Below, piece after piece: positions 35,541-43,932 of a stretch of 64,000 nt of DNA. The notes under the pieces were generated by a model. The model did not search any database and had not been told where the DNA came from. It worked only from the letters and a program-made list of their open reading frames with translations. The translations under genes and the position numbers were made by a program. The first letter of the stretch is position 1. Each line of letters begins with the position of its first letter. The stretch is from Bacteroidales bacterium (GTDB lineage Bacteria; Bacteroidota; Bacteroidia; Bacteroidales; P3). Location of the stretch: contig JAGCJW010000042.1 in assembly GCA_017647785.1 (NCBI GenBank), positions 1 through 64,000 on the forward strand, in the 5' to 3' direction.

Positions 35541-36457
35541 TGATAGAACTTGTTTGTGCAGATAAATTCATAAATGAATTTGAACGAATACATAAATTGA
35601 AAGTACACAAAATACCATTGGAATATTTCGATGGTAGGAGTGTACTTCTTTTAATGTGTAAATGTGGAAATACTTGGATTGCATTACCACATTGCAATGA
35701 AGCTTATGTGCAAACAGATTTAACAAATTATAATGCCAATCCATTATTTCGCTTTGTTGAAAGTCAAGATGGAAATCTTTTATGTACTAAAAATATTCGT
35801 TGGGAAATAAGAGATACAAGAGCTTATTCAGCGAATATATATGCAGATAAGATAAATTTTAGGATAGATTTACAAGAAGATTTAATGAGCCTATTTACTT
35901 CTAATGTGAGAAGAAAAATTCGTAAATCTCAATTATTAGGAATAGAGGTTAGAACCTCAGGCAAGAAACTTATTGATGATTTCTATAAAGTCTATTCAAG
36001 AAGAATGTTTGAATTAGGAAGTCCTTTTTCAGGTAAAGACAGAATAAAAAAACTCCTTAAAACTAAAACAGGAAAAATATTTGTTGCATATCTTGATAAC
36101 ACACCAATAGGTGCTGCTACTTTATCTAAAAGAGATGAATCTTCTTTTGAAAATGGTCTTTTTGCAACAGAGAAAAAATATAACCATTACTACACAACCT
36201 ATGCTTTACATTATGCAATGATGCAATATTCCCTTCAAGAAGGAGCAAAATCTTATTACCTTGGAAGAAGTACAAGACACTCCACAGTTCATGAATACAA
36301 ACGACATTTCAGACCACAAGAAATACAACTCTATTGGAACTACTCTCACCCAAAGAAAAATATAAGAGATAATAAAATATTGAAAAAACTTTGGAGGCTA
36401 TTACCATTTAATTTATCCAAAGAATTAGGAAAATATTTCTTTGAAAGAATTTATTAA
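35540..36457 (+). CDS. FemAB/GNAT-family transferase, VimA-like
   Basis: A 305-residue protein of the FemAB/GNAT class. A first half with RWEIRDTRAY and FTSNVRRKIRKSQLLGIEVR leads into a second acyl-CoA/aminoacyl-transferase-type half (KIFVAYLDNTPIGAATLS, SYYLGRSTRHSTVHEYKRHF, FRPQEIQLYWNY). Length and type match VimA of Porphyromonas, a FemAB-like protein needed to complete the T9SS cargo-linking sugar. Its position right after wbpD-wbpB (1-bp overlap) supports this. A peptidoglycan-bridge or exopolysaccharide FemAB enzyme is the alternative. Confidence 0.7.
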   Translation: MIELVCADKFINEFERIHKLKVHKIPLEYFDGRSVLLLMCKCGNTWIALPHCNEAYVQTDLTNYNANPLFRFVESQDGNLLCTKNIRWEIRDTRAYSANIYADKINFRIDLQEDLMSLFTSNVRRKIRKSQLLGIEVRTSGKKLIDDFYKVYSRRMFELGSPFSGKDRIKKLLKTKTGKIFVAYLDNTPIGAATLSKRDESSFENGLFATEKKYNHYYTTYALHYAMMQYSLQEGAKSYYLGRSTRHSTVHEYKRHFRPQEIQLYWNYSHPKKNIRDNKILKKLWRLLPFNLSKELGKYFFERIY

Positions 36458-39343
36458 ATGAAAGAATTATTAAAACAAATCAAAGAAAGAGTAAAAGGAA
36501 AGTTAATATTAGATGAAACAAGGCTGATATTATACTCCACAGATGCCTCTGCATATAGAGAAAAGCCTTTAGCAGTCTTTATTCCTGAAGAAGACTATTA
36601 TCAAGACATAAAACTCCTATTAGATTTTTGTAAAACCTACAATACTTTTCTAATACCTAGAGCAGCAGGCACCTCATTAGCAGGACAAGTAGTAGGAAAT
36701 GGTATAGTGGTAGATGTAAGCAAGAATCTGAATAAAATATTAGAAGTAAACCAAGAAGAAAAATGGGTAAGAGTACAAGCAGGAGTGGTCTTACAGCAAC
36801 TGAATAACTATTTAAAGCCTTATAACCTATTTTTTGGACCAGAAACCTCTACAGCAAATCGTTGTTGCATAGGAGGAATGGTCGGAAACAATTCTTGTGG
36901 ATTACACTCCTTAGTTTATGGCTCTACAAGAGATCATTTATTAGAAGCCAAAGTAATATTATCAGACGGAAAACAAATAGAATTAAAACAATATAACCAA
37001 GAAGAATTTCAAGCTAAAGCAAAGCAAGAAGATTTAGAAGGTAAAATCTATAATTACATACAAAACACATATTCTTCCCCACAATTAAAACAAGAAATAG
37101 AAGAAAACTTTCCAGAAAAGCAAGTAACTAGAAGAAATAATGGTTATGCATTAGATACTCTTATAGATACCCCTAATCCAAATCTAGCAAAACTATTTGC
37201 AGGTAGTGAAGGAACACTTGCTTTTGCAACAGAATTTAAGTTAAACTTAATTCCATTGCCTCCAAAGCATAAATCAGTACTTTGTGTACACTTTTCTAAA
37301 CTCTATGATAGCTTTTTAGGAAACTTAATAGCTCTTCAACACTCCCCGATGGCAGTTGAGTTAATGGATAATAATATAATCGAAGCAGCTTATCGCAATC
37401 CTACTCAAAAACAAAATACTTTCTTTATAGAAGGCAATCCCAAAGCAATATTGATTGTTGAATTTGCAGAAGAAAGTTCTGAAAAATTAGAAGAAAAACT
37501 AAGAGCGACAATAGAGCATTTCAAGAAAGAATCATCAGCATACGCATTTCCTGTGATATATGGAGGAGATATTTCAAAAGTTTGGGAACTAAGAAAAGCA
37601 GGATTAGGACTTTTAACAAATGTAGCAGGGGATTATAAACCTGTTTCAGTAATAGAAGACACTGCAGTTTCTCCTGAAAGATTACCACTTTATCTTTCGG
37701 AATTTGCTTCCATGCTTTCAAAACATAATCTTCAATGTGTATATCATGCACACATAGCAACAGGAGAATTACATTTAAGACCTATTCTTAATCTTAAAGA
37801 CAAAAAAGATGTAGAACTTTTTCATACAATAAGTAAAGAAGTAGCTCTTCTAGTGAAAAAACATAGAGGTTCATTAAGTGGAGAGCATGGAGATGGAAGA
37901 TTAAGAGGAGAGTGGATACCTTTAATGTATGGAGAAAGGATATATGAATTAATGAGATCTATGAAGAATGTGTGGGATGCTGATAATGTCTTTAACAAAG
38001 GAAAAATCATAGATACTCCAAAGATGAACACATCTTTGAGATATGAAAATATCAATCCACCTCAAATAAATACATACTATTCTTTTGAATCACAAAAAGG
38101 CTTTCTTTGTGCAATAGAACAATGTAATGGATCTGCAGATTGTCGTAAGTCATTGGAGTCAGGAGGAAAGATGTGTCCAACATTTCAGGTTTCACATAAT
38201 GAATGGGATACTCCAAGAGCAAGAGCAAATATATTAAGAGAGAAATTATCTTTTTCAAATCAAGAAAACCCTTTTGCATCTAAAGAAATCAAAAGTATAT
38301 TAGATAATTGTTTAATGTGTAAAGCATGTAAGAGTGAGTGTCCTTCAAATGTTGATATAGCAAAACTTAAAAGTGAATTTTTACAACACTATTACGATGC
38401 AACACATGCTCCATTTAATATCTTGATGATAAATTCACTTCCGAAGATTCAAAAATGTTTTTCTTCTATTCCATTTGTTTATAATTGGACAGTAAGAAAT
38501 GCTTTCACATCTTCAATAATCAAAAGCTTAATGGGTTTTGCACAAGAAAGAAGTTTACCTGCTATAAAGCCTATAAATTTTGAGAAACAATTAAAGAAGT
38601 TAAATCCAAGCAAAGAAATAAAGAAATTATATCTCTTTATAGATGAATTCTCTGCTCTTCAAGATAGTCAAGTGGCAGAAATAGCAATAAAACTCTTTAC
38701 TAATTTAGGATACAAAGTTGAGATAGCTCCAATAAAAGAGAGTGGAAGAATTGCTATTAGTAAAGGATTGGTGAAAAAAGCTAAAAAGATTGCTCAAAAC
38801 AATATAAACAAACTGCGAGATATTATAAATGAAAACTCTCCAATGATAGGGATAGAGCCATCAACACTATTGAGTTTTAGAGATGAGTATCCTTCGTTAG
38901 TAAATGAAGATATTTCAGAATTAAACAAACATATCTATCTTTTTGATGAATTTATTGCAAAAGAAATAGACAATAATAATATAATAAAAGAGCAATTCAC
39001 AGACACGGAAGAAAAAATCCTTCTTCATGGACACTGCCAACAAAAAGCCTTAATAGGAGGTGAGTATATGATTAAGATGTTATCACTTCCAGAAAATTAT
39101 TCTGTTGATTTCATTCCAAGTGGTTGTTGTGGTATGGCAGGAAGTTATGGATATGAAAAGAAGAATTATCAAATGAGTAAACAGATTGCAGATTTAGTAC
39201 TTACCAAAGCAATAAATCAAGCAAAAGAAACTACAATTATATCTGCACCTGGAACAAGTTGCAGAGAACAAATAAAACACTTTACTAATCGTATAGCACT
39301 TCACCCTATTGAAATAATGTATAACGCCTTAAAAACAAAATAA
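36458..39343 (+). CDS. FAD- and Fe-S-containing 2-hydroxyacid dehydrogenase, YdiJ-like
   Basis: A 961-residue membrane-type flavoprotein. The FAD_binding_4 domain (FLIPRAAGTSLAGQVVGNGIV, GNNSCGLHS) and FAD-oxidase C domain (SGEHGDGRLRGEW near residue 475) come first. Then come ferredoxin-like cysteines (CNGSADC, CLMCKACKSECP near 615) and a CCG domain (GHCQQKAL, SGCCGMAGSYGYE). This layout matches YdiJ, reported as a D-2-hydroxyglutarate dehydrogenase. The gene starts on the base after the VimA-like stop, inside a glycan operon. I infer that it recycles the hydroxyglutarate made by WbpB; D-lactate or glycolate oxidation is the alternative. Confidence 0.85.
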   Translation: MKELLKQIKERVKGKLILDETRLILYSTDASAYREKPLAVFIPEEDYYQDIKLLLDFCKTYNTFLIPRAAGTSLAGQVVGNGIVVDVSKNLNKILEVNQEEKWVRVQAGVVLQQLNNYLKPYNLFFGPETSTANRCCIGGMVGNNSCGLHSLVYGSTRDHLLEAKVILSDGKQIELKQYNQEEFQAKAKQEDLEGKIYNYIQNTYSSPQLKQEIEENFPEKQVTRRNNGYALDTLIDTPNPNLAKLFAGSEGTLAFATEFKLNLIPLPPKHKSVLCVHFSKLYDSFLGNLIALQHSPMAVELMDNNIIEAAYRNPTQKQNTFFIEGNPKAILIVEFAEESSEKLEEKLRATIEHFKKESSAYAFPVIYGGDISKVWELRKAGLGLLTNVAGDYKPVSVIEDTAVSPERLPLYLSEFASMLSKHNLQCVYHAHIATGELHLRPILNLKDKKDVELFHTISKEVALLVKKHRGSLSGEHGDGRLRGEWIPLMYGERIYELMRSMKNVWDADNVFNKGKIIDTPKMNTSLRYENINPPQINTYYSFESQKGFLCAIEQCNGSADCRKSLESGGKMCPTFQVSHNEWDTPRARANILREKLSFSNQENPFASKEIKSILDNCLMCKACKSECPSNVDIAKLKSEFLQHYYDATHAPFNILMINSLPKIQKCFSSIPFVYNWTVRNAFTSSIIKSLMGFAQERSLPAIKPINFEKQLKKLNPSKEIKKLYLFIDEFSALQDSQVAEIAIKLFTNLGYKVEIAPIKESGRIAISKGLVKKAKKIAQNNINKLRDIINENSPMIGIEPSTLLSFRDEYPSLVNEDISELNKHIYLFDEFIAKEIDNNNIIKEQFTDTEEKILLHGHCQQKALIGGEYMIKMLSLPENYSVDFIPSGCCGMAGSYGYEKKNYQMSKQIADLVLTKAINQAKETTIISAPGTSCREQIKHFTNRIALHPIEIMYNALKTK

Positions 39344-39344
39344 T

Positions 39345-41285
39345 ATGAATCGTCTTTATCATAAAATGTTGAAATTTATAGATAGATTTATGTCTAAAAG
39401 ATATATCCCAGCATGGCTTATATCTCTAATAGATTCTTTTATAATAATTCTCTCTATAATCATATCAGGGGTTTTGCTTTCCTTAAAGGAGACGTGGTTT
39501 AATTTCCCTTACGACCTCTATTCTATAAGATTTATATTCATAAGTTTATTTAGCATAATAATATTCTTGCACATATTTCGCATAAACAAAAGTGTAATAC
39601 GTTATTCTTCATTCAGTGATATGTTGAGAATACTTTTAGCAATCCTAATTCCAACAATAGCACTTTTGATTGTAAACTCGGTTTACAAAGTAATCAATCA
39701 CATAGACTATGTGCCTAAAGAATTGATATTAGTAAATGCTTGCATAAGTTTTATAGGCTTATTTATGTTTAGAATGTTTGTTCGTTGGTTGTTTGAAAAG
39801 GCTTATAAATCTGGAATTAATACTAATCTTAATACTCAAGTTGTAATATTTGGAGCAGGTCGTACAGGAACTGCTACTGCAAATACTCTAATTAGTGGAA
39901 CAAGAAAATATTACATTAAAGGCTTTATTGATGATGATCCAAACTTACAAGGAAAAACAATCTTCGGACAAAAAATCTATGGTAGAGATAAACAAGAATA
40001 TGTAATAAAGTACAAAGACATAGACCAATTAATTATTGCAACAAATAGAATAAGTACAGAACGTAAAAATGAGATATTTGAACTATGTCATGCAAATAAT
40101 GTAAAGGTGCTTACTGTTCCTCCAATTAAAACTTGGACAGAAGGAAAACTTCAACCTAATCAAATTACTGAAATACAGATTGAAGACCTTTTAGGCAGAG
40201 AAGAAATCAATATAAATAGAGAAATAATCTCTCAAGAGATGCAAAACAAAACTATACTTATCACAGGAGCAGCCGGAAGTATAGGAAGTGAAATCGTAAG
40301 ACAACTCTCTCAATATTCAACTAGACTTATCCTTTTGGATCAAGCTGAAACACCACTCTATCACATAGAAAATGAAATCTCAAACAAATATCCACAAATA
40401 GAAAAGTATATAGAAATAGCAGATGTTAGAGATAAAAAACGCCTACAAGACATATTCCAAAAATATAATATAGAAATAGTCTTTCATGCCGCAGCATATA
40501 AACATGTGCCTATGATGGAAAGAGCCCCATATGAAGCAGCTAGTGTAAATATCATAGGAACAAAGAATATAGCTGATCTTTCACAAGAATTTAATGTTGA
40601 GAAATTCATCATGATTTCAACAGACAAAGCAGTAAATCCAACAAATGTAATGGGAGCAACAAAAAGATATGCTGAGATTTACATAAAACAATTAGATTCT
40701 CAAAGAAAAGGCGAAACTAAATTCATCACTACAAGATTTGGAAATGTACTTGGATCAAATGGATCTGTTATACCTTTGTTTAAACAACAAATTCTTAAAG
40801 GAGGACCTTTGACAGTAACTCACAAAGATATAACTCGCTATTTTATGACAATACCAGAAGCAAGTCGTTTAGTATTAGAAGCAGCTACAATGGGACAAGG
40901 AGGAGAAATATTCTTGTTTGATATGGGTAAACCAGTGAAAATTTTAGCACTTGCTGAAAGAATGATAAAACTATCTGGCTTAAAACCATATGAAGATATA
41001 GATATAGAATTCACAGGTTTAAGAAGTGGAGAAAAACTCTATGAAGAACTTTTGTGTGAAACAGAAAACACTCTTCCAACTTATCATAAAAAAATATTTA
41101 AGGCAAAACATCAAGAAATAGACCTTGAATTAGTAAAAACATCTATTGCACAAATGCAAGAAATCCTAAAAGAAGAAACCATAGAACAAGACTTCAAGAT
41201 AGTTGCAAACATAAAACAATTAGTAAAAACCTACAAAAGTAACAATAGTATTTACTCTCAACTTGACCAATCTAATGAAGAATAA
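39345..41285 (+). CDS. Membrane-bound nucleotide-sugar 4,6-dehydratase (PglF/WbpM/CapD family)
   Basis: A 646-residue protein. Four N-terminal membrane helices (about residues 20-150) precede a first Rossmann domain (VVIFGAGRTGTATANTL), and then the catalytic SDR domain with ITGAAGSIGSEIVRQLSQ. The site STDKAVNPTNVMGATKRYAE has Met in place of the usual SDR Tyr, as in WbpM and PglF. It forms UDP-4-keto-6-deoxy sugars, for example for bacillosamine- or QuiNAc-type residues of a polysaccharide. It follows the FAD enzyme by 1 bp and overlaps the next gene. Confidence 0.9.
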   Translation: MNRLYHKMLKFIDRFMSKRYIPAWLISLIDSFIIILSIIISGVLLSLKETWFNFPYDLYSIRFIFISLFSIIIFLHIFRINKSVIRYSSFSDMLRILLAILIPTIALLIVNSVYKVINHIDYVPKELILVNACISFIGLFMFRMFVRWLFEKAYKSGINTNLNTQVVIFGAGRTGTATANTLISGTRKYYIKGFIDDDPNLQGKTIFGQKIYGRDKQEYVIKYKDIDQLIIATNRISTERKNEIFELCHANNVKVLTVPPIKTWTEGKLQPNQITEIQIEDLLGREEININREIISQEMQNKTILITGAAGSIGSEIVRQLSQYSTRLILLDQAETPLYHIENEISNKYPQIEKYIEIADVRDKKRLQDIFQKYNIEIVFHAAAYKHVPMMERAPYEAASVNIIGTKNIADLSQEFNVEKFIMISTDKAVNPTNVMGATKRYAEIYIKQLDSQRKGETKFITTRFGNVLGSNGSVIPLFKQQILKGGPLTVTHKDITRYFMTIPEASRLVLEAATMGQGGEIFLFDMGKPVKILALAERMIKLSGLKPYEDIDIEFTGLRSGEKLYEELLCETENTLPTYHKKIFKAKHQEIDLELVKTSIAQMQEILKEETIEQDFKIVANIKQLVKTYKSNNSIYSQLDQSNEE

Positions 41286-42282
41286 AACCTTGCTTATAAT
41301 AGGAAACTCTAAAAGCATACATACTAAAAGATTAAGCCAATTCTTCACAGATGAATATGAAGTAAAACTATTGCCAGAAGGATTAGATTTTAGTATAAAA
41401 AATTTCTTTAAAGCCAAACAAAGCCTTAAAGAAATAATCTCTAAAACTAAACCCGATGTACTTGTACTCTATCAATTAAATCTAACAGCTTTCATTGCTA
41501 TTTTAGCTAATAAAAAATATAAAATCTCAGTATTTTCCATAGGAATAGGCAGTGATATATTAGTAATGCCTAAAAGAGGATTTCTATATAAGGCAATGTT
41601 GAAATATATCCTCAAAAACTCCCAAGCCTATAATGCAGGAAGTCCTTACCTTTTAGAACAAATGCAACAATATTGCCCAAAAGGGAAAGAAATCATACTT
41701 GCAAACTTAGGAATAGAGCCAATTCAAGCCACAGAAAAGCAAAAAATAATATACTCCAATAGATTGCATTCACCATTATATAGAATAGATGAGGTAATTA
41801 AAGCCTTTGCTACATTTGTTTCAAAACCCCAATATTCAGATTGGCAATTAGTGATAGCAGCAACAGGAAAAGAAAAAGAATTTCAACAATTAACCGAAGC
41901 TCTTAATATAAAAGACAAAGTAAAATTCGTAGGTTGGCTTTCGCAAAAAGAAAATGCAGAATACTATTCAAAAAGTAAGATATATATATCAATACCAATG
42001 AGTGATTCTTTCCCAATAAGCCTTATGGAAGCAATGAGCGCAGAATGTTTATGTATAATATCAGACCTTCCGTCATATAAAGGATTGATGAAACACAAAG
42101 AAAACTCACTTATAGTCTCAAATGAAGAAATCTTAAAAGCAGATTATATAGAACAAGTCTTGGAATTAGATAAAAAAGAGATTTTACTAAGAAATAAGGC
42201 CTTTGTAGAAGACTATGCAAATATAGAATCTAATAAACAAAAATTTAATTTAATTATACAAAACTTAGTCTCAGCCGAATAA
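41275..42282 (+). CDS. Glycosyltransferase family 4
   Basis: A 335-residue GT-B enzyme starting MKNKTLLIIGNSKSIHTKRL, an N-terminus common in this group. The C-terminal half has KVKFVGWLSQKENAEYY and the donor-site signature SMSDSFPISLMEAMSAECL-like stretch. It overlaps the dehydratase gene by 11 bp, and a TTG four codons earlier is a less likely start. It is the last gene of the glycan operon, and its stop codon abuts a 21-bp repeat array. VimF is also a GT4 enzyme, but I cannot assign it to VimF by eye. Confidence 0.85.
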   Translation: MKNKTLLIIGNSKSIHTKRLSQFFTDEYEVKLLPEGLDFSIKNFFKAKQSLKEIISKTKPDVLVLYQLNLTAFIAILANKKYKISVFSIGIGSDILVMPKRGFLYKAMLKYILKNSQAYNAGSPYLLEQMQQYCPKGKEIILANLGIEPIQATEKQKIIYSNRLHSPLYRIDEVIKAFATFVSKPQYSDWQLVIAATGKEKEFQQLTEALNIKDKVKFVGWLSQKENAEYYSKSKIYISIPMSDSFPISLMEAMSAECLCIISDLPSYKGLMKHKENSLIVSNEEILKADYIEQVLELDKKEILLRNKAFVEDYANIESNKQKFNLIIQNLVSAE

Positions 42283-42343
42283 AACAAAGAATTAAAAAAT
42301 TAAAACAAAGAATTAAAAAATTAAAACAAAGAATTAATTTATT
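42281..42343 (-). repeat. Three 21-bp tandem units after the glycan operon (inverted orientation)
   Basis: AAAACAAAGAATTAAAAAATT starts at 42281, 42302 and 42323, exactly 21 bp apart. It is the inverse complement of the units at 5505 and 11652. The first unit overlaps the stop codon of the upstream gene. There is no separate hairpin terminator here. Confidence 0.85.
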
Positions 42344-42359
42344 TTTTCTTTGAAAAAAA

Positions 42360-42392
42360 TTTGGTTGATTGAATGAAAAAGATGTATCTTTG
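42360..42392 (+). promoter_or_regulatory. Promoter for the 81-residue small protein
   Basis: TTTG at 42360-42363 and TATCTTTG at 42385-42392, 21 bp apart. The surrounding GATGTATCTTTGCAGT recurs before the wzz-like gene at 57672-57687. Confidence 0.7.
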
Positions 42393-42433
42393 CAGTCCGA
42401 AAGATAGTAAGAAAAAAATAAAAAAGAAATAAG

Positions 42434-42679
42434 ATGAAAAAGATTTTAACTTTATTAGTAGTAGCAACAATGTCGCTTTCAGCATTTGCCCAATTCCAAC
42501 CACCAACAAAAGAAATCAATTGGTTTGGTACTGGTAAAGAATATGGTGATGAAGGAGCTGCAGAAGAAGGTACAGGAATTAGAAGAGAAAAAAGTCCTAT
42601 AGCTCCTGCAACATTATTGTTATTAGGTTTGGGTGGAGCTGCTGTTGGAACAAAAGTTCTACGCAACACAAAGAAATAA
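42434..42679 (+). CDS. Small exported protein with C-terminal hydrophobic anchor and basic tail
   Basis: An 81-residue protein: signal peptide (KKILTLLVVATMSLSAFAQ), about 30 polar residues (FQPPTKEINWFGTGKEYGDE), then SPIAPATLLLLGLGGAAVG followed by TKVLRNTKK. A Pro-rich motif, a hydrophobic helix and a basic end form the pattern of a membrane stop or processing signal. Similar short proteins are common in Bacteroidota, but I know no function. A strong promoter and own terminator mark it as a separately expressed gene. Confidence 0.7.
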   Translation: MKKILTLLVVATMSLSAFAQFQPPTKEINWFGTGKEYGDEGAAEEGTGIRREKSPIAPATLLLLGLGGAAVGTKVLRNTKK

Positions 42680-42701
42680 TCTTTAAATAGATAGAAATAA
42701 T

Positions 42702-42732
42702 AAAACCTCATTACTTAAAGTGGTGAGGTTTT
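42702..42732. terminator. Bidirectional terminator between small protein and LuxR regulator
   Basis: AAAACCTCA (42702-42710) pairs with TGAGGTTTT (42724-42732). T-rich tails lie on both strands between the convergent genes. Confidence 0.8.
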
Positions 42733-42752
42733 GTTTTTTATATATACTAAGC

Positions 42753-43694
42753 TTATATGTTTACGTCTTTAATATCTACAAGATTATTTACTATTGCATA
42801 AATGGTAAGTCCTGCAGAGGAATGTATGTTTAATTTTTTAGCAATATTTCTTCTATGAGTTGTAACAGTGTTTACAGAAATAAATAATTTCTCTGCAATT
42901 GCCTTGTTGGTTAATCCTTTTACCACACAAATTATAACATCTTTCTCTCTATCGCTTAAAATAATGTCTTCTTCAGAAGACTTTTTTGTTATCAAAGAAG
43001 GGTTTTCTTTGTATTTATTTTCTAATTTCTTTATTTCCTCTAAGAATAATTGTGTTTCTAATTTGCTGTGACAGATTAAGTCCTCTTCTAAAAGGAAGAT
43101 GTTGTATAAAACAGAGTTTATTAAATAGTTATTAGTATCGCTTTTGAAGTATTTTATGATTAGTTTTTTTAGTTCAGAGAGTTTTTGGTCTAATGGTCTG
43201 CGATGAAGTGATGTAATATCATTTGTGTAATTTTCTATTGTTTCTACTTCTCCTTTTATTAATTTTTCTACGTATGGAAATATTTCTTTTTCTTCTATTT
43301 TTAAGTGTTTTTGCACTTCAATGCAGTATTCATCATAGAATTTAAGAATTAGTCCTGCAATTTCATTAGCTGGGAATATTCCTATGGCTTCTATAAGCTG
43401 CCTTCTTATGGAAGGAAGTAAAAAGTCTAAATAATAGGAGTGGGATTGGCGTAAATAATCACATAAAGTTTGTAAAGAAATGTCATTTAGATGCCAAATA
43501 TTCTCTCCATTATTCTTTGTAAAGTTAATTATTGCTAAAAAAGTATTGCAATCTATTGAATTTTCTTCACAAATTTCTTCAATATTTTTTTCTCCAAATC
43601 CCAGTGTGATTTTAAAGCGTGAAATGACATTAAGTAATTGGTAATCCGAACATATCATTTCAAATAATTTATCTTCCTTTGTGTAAAATTTCAT
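42753..43694 (-). CDS. Hemerythrin-domain transcriptional regulator with LuxR-type HTH
   Basis: A 313-residue protein. The N-terminus (DYQLLNVISRFKITLGFGEK) resembles the ScdA_N part of RIC/YtfE proteins. The middle is a hemerythrin-like di-iron bundle with ligands in LRQSHSYY, KHLKIEEKEIFP, SLHRRPL and CHSKLETQ. The C-terminus is a LuxR helix-turn-helix (LSDREKDVIICVVKGLTNKA, VNTVTTHRRNIAKKL). It probably senses oxygen, nitric oxide or oxidative stress through iron and regulates transcription directly. The start at 43694 has a rare strong Shine-Dalgarno sequence. A longer frame to 43802 runs into tRNA-Phe and is rejected. Confidence 0.85.
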   Translation of the reverse strand: MKFYTKEDKLFEMICSDYQLLNVISRFKITLGFGEKNIEEICEENSIDCNTFLAIINFTKNNGENIWHLNDISLQTLCDYLRQSHSYYLDFLLPSIRRQLIEAIGIFPANEIAGLILKFYDEYCIEVQKHLKIEEKEIFPYVEKLIKGEVETIENYTNDITSLHRRPLDQKLSELKKLIIKYFKSDTNNYLINSVLYNIFLLEEDLICHSKLETQLFLEEIKKLENKYKENPSLITKKSSEEDIILSDREKDVIICVVKGLTNKAIAEKLFISVNTVTTHRRNIAKKLNIHSSAGLTIYAIVNNLVDIKDVNI

Positions 43695-43700
43695 TTTAAA

Positions 43701-43708
43701 CTCCTCCT
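43701..43708 (-). promoter_or_regulatory. Strong Shine-Dalgarno sequence of the hemerythrin regulator
   Basis: AGGAGGAG on the minus strand, 6 nt before the ATG at 43694. Such sites are absent before almost all other genes here. It decides the start codon. Confidence 0.75.
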
Positions 43709-43717
43709 TATACTTTG

Positions 43718-43725
43718 CAAATGTA
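43718..43725 (-). promoter_or_regulatory. -7 box for the hemerythrin regulator
   Basis: TACATTTG on the minus strand, 23 bp before the ATG. It lies back to back with the tRNA-Phe promoter, and a CCAAA-N4-TTTGG palindrome (43735-43748) sits between the two. Confidence 0.55.
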
Positions 43726-43743
43726 CAAAAAAATCCAAAAATA

Positions 43744-43775
43744 TTTGGTGGGAATAAAAAAAGGTTATATCTTTG
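43744..43775 (+). promoter_or_regulatory. Promoter of tRNA-Phe
   Basis: TTTG at 43744-43747 and TATCTTTG at 43768-43775, 20 bp apart, ending 19 bp before the tRNA. Confidence 0.75.
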
Positions 43776-43794
43776 CACTCGCAAAATCGCTGAT

Positions 43795-43867
43795 GGTGCC
43801 ATAGCTCAGTTGGTAGAGCAAAGGACTGAAAATCCTTGTGTCCCCGGTTCGATTCCTGGTGGCACCA
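43795..43867 (+). tRNA. tRNA-Phe (anticodon GAA)
   Basis: A complete cloverleaf. The acceptor GGTGCCA pairs with TGGCACC, the D-loop reads AGCTCAGTTGGTAGAGC, and the anticodon stem AAGGA/TCCTT presents C-T-GAA-A-A. The T-arm contains GGTTCGATTCC. The 3' CCA is not encoded (ACA follows the stem). It is followed by a long hairpin terminator. Confidence 0.97.
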
Positions 43868-43922
43868 CATATAAAAGAAAAGACTGAAAGATTTATTCTC
43901 TCAGTCTTTTTTCTTTTATATG
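43868..43922. terminator. Long bidirectional terminator after tRNA-Phe
   Basis: The arms CATATAAAAG...AGACTGA and TCAGTCT...CTTTTATATG pair over about 20 bp with a 2-nt bulge. It separates tRNA-Phe from the convergent transglycosylase gene. Confidence 0.85.
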
Positions 43923-43932
43923 TTTTTCCTTT

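Noticed and set aside
42334..42711. A 125-codon minus-strand frame
   Set aside because: It is antisense to the 81-residue exported protein, which has a signal peptide, promoter and terminator.
43695..43802. N-terminal extension of the hemerythrin regulator into tRNA-Phe
   Set aside because: It lies upstream of the -7 box and covers the tRNA start; the ATG at 43694 has a strong Shine-Dalgarno sequence.
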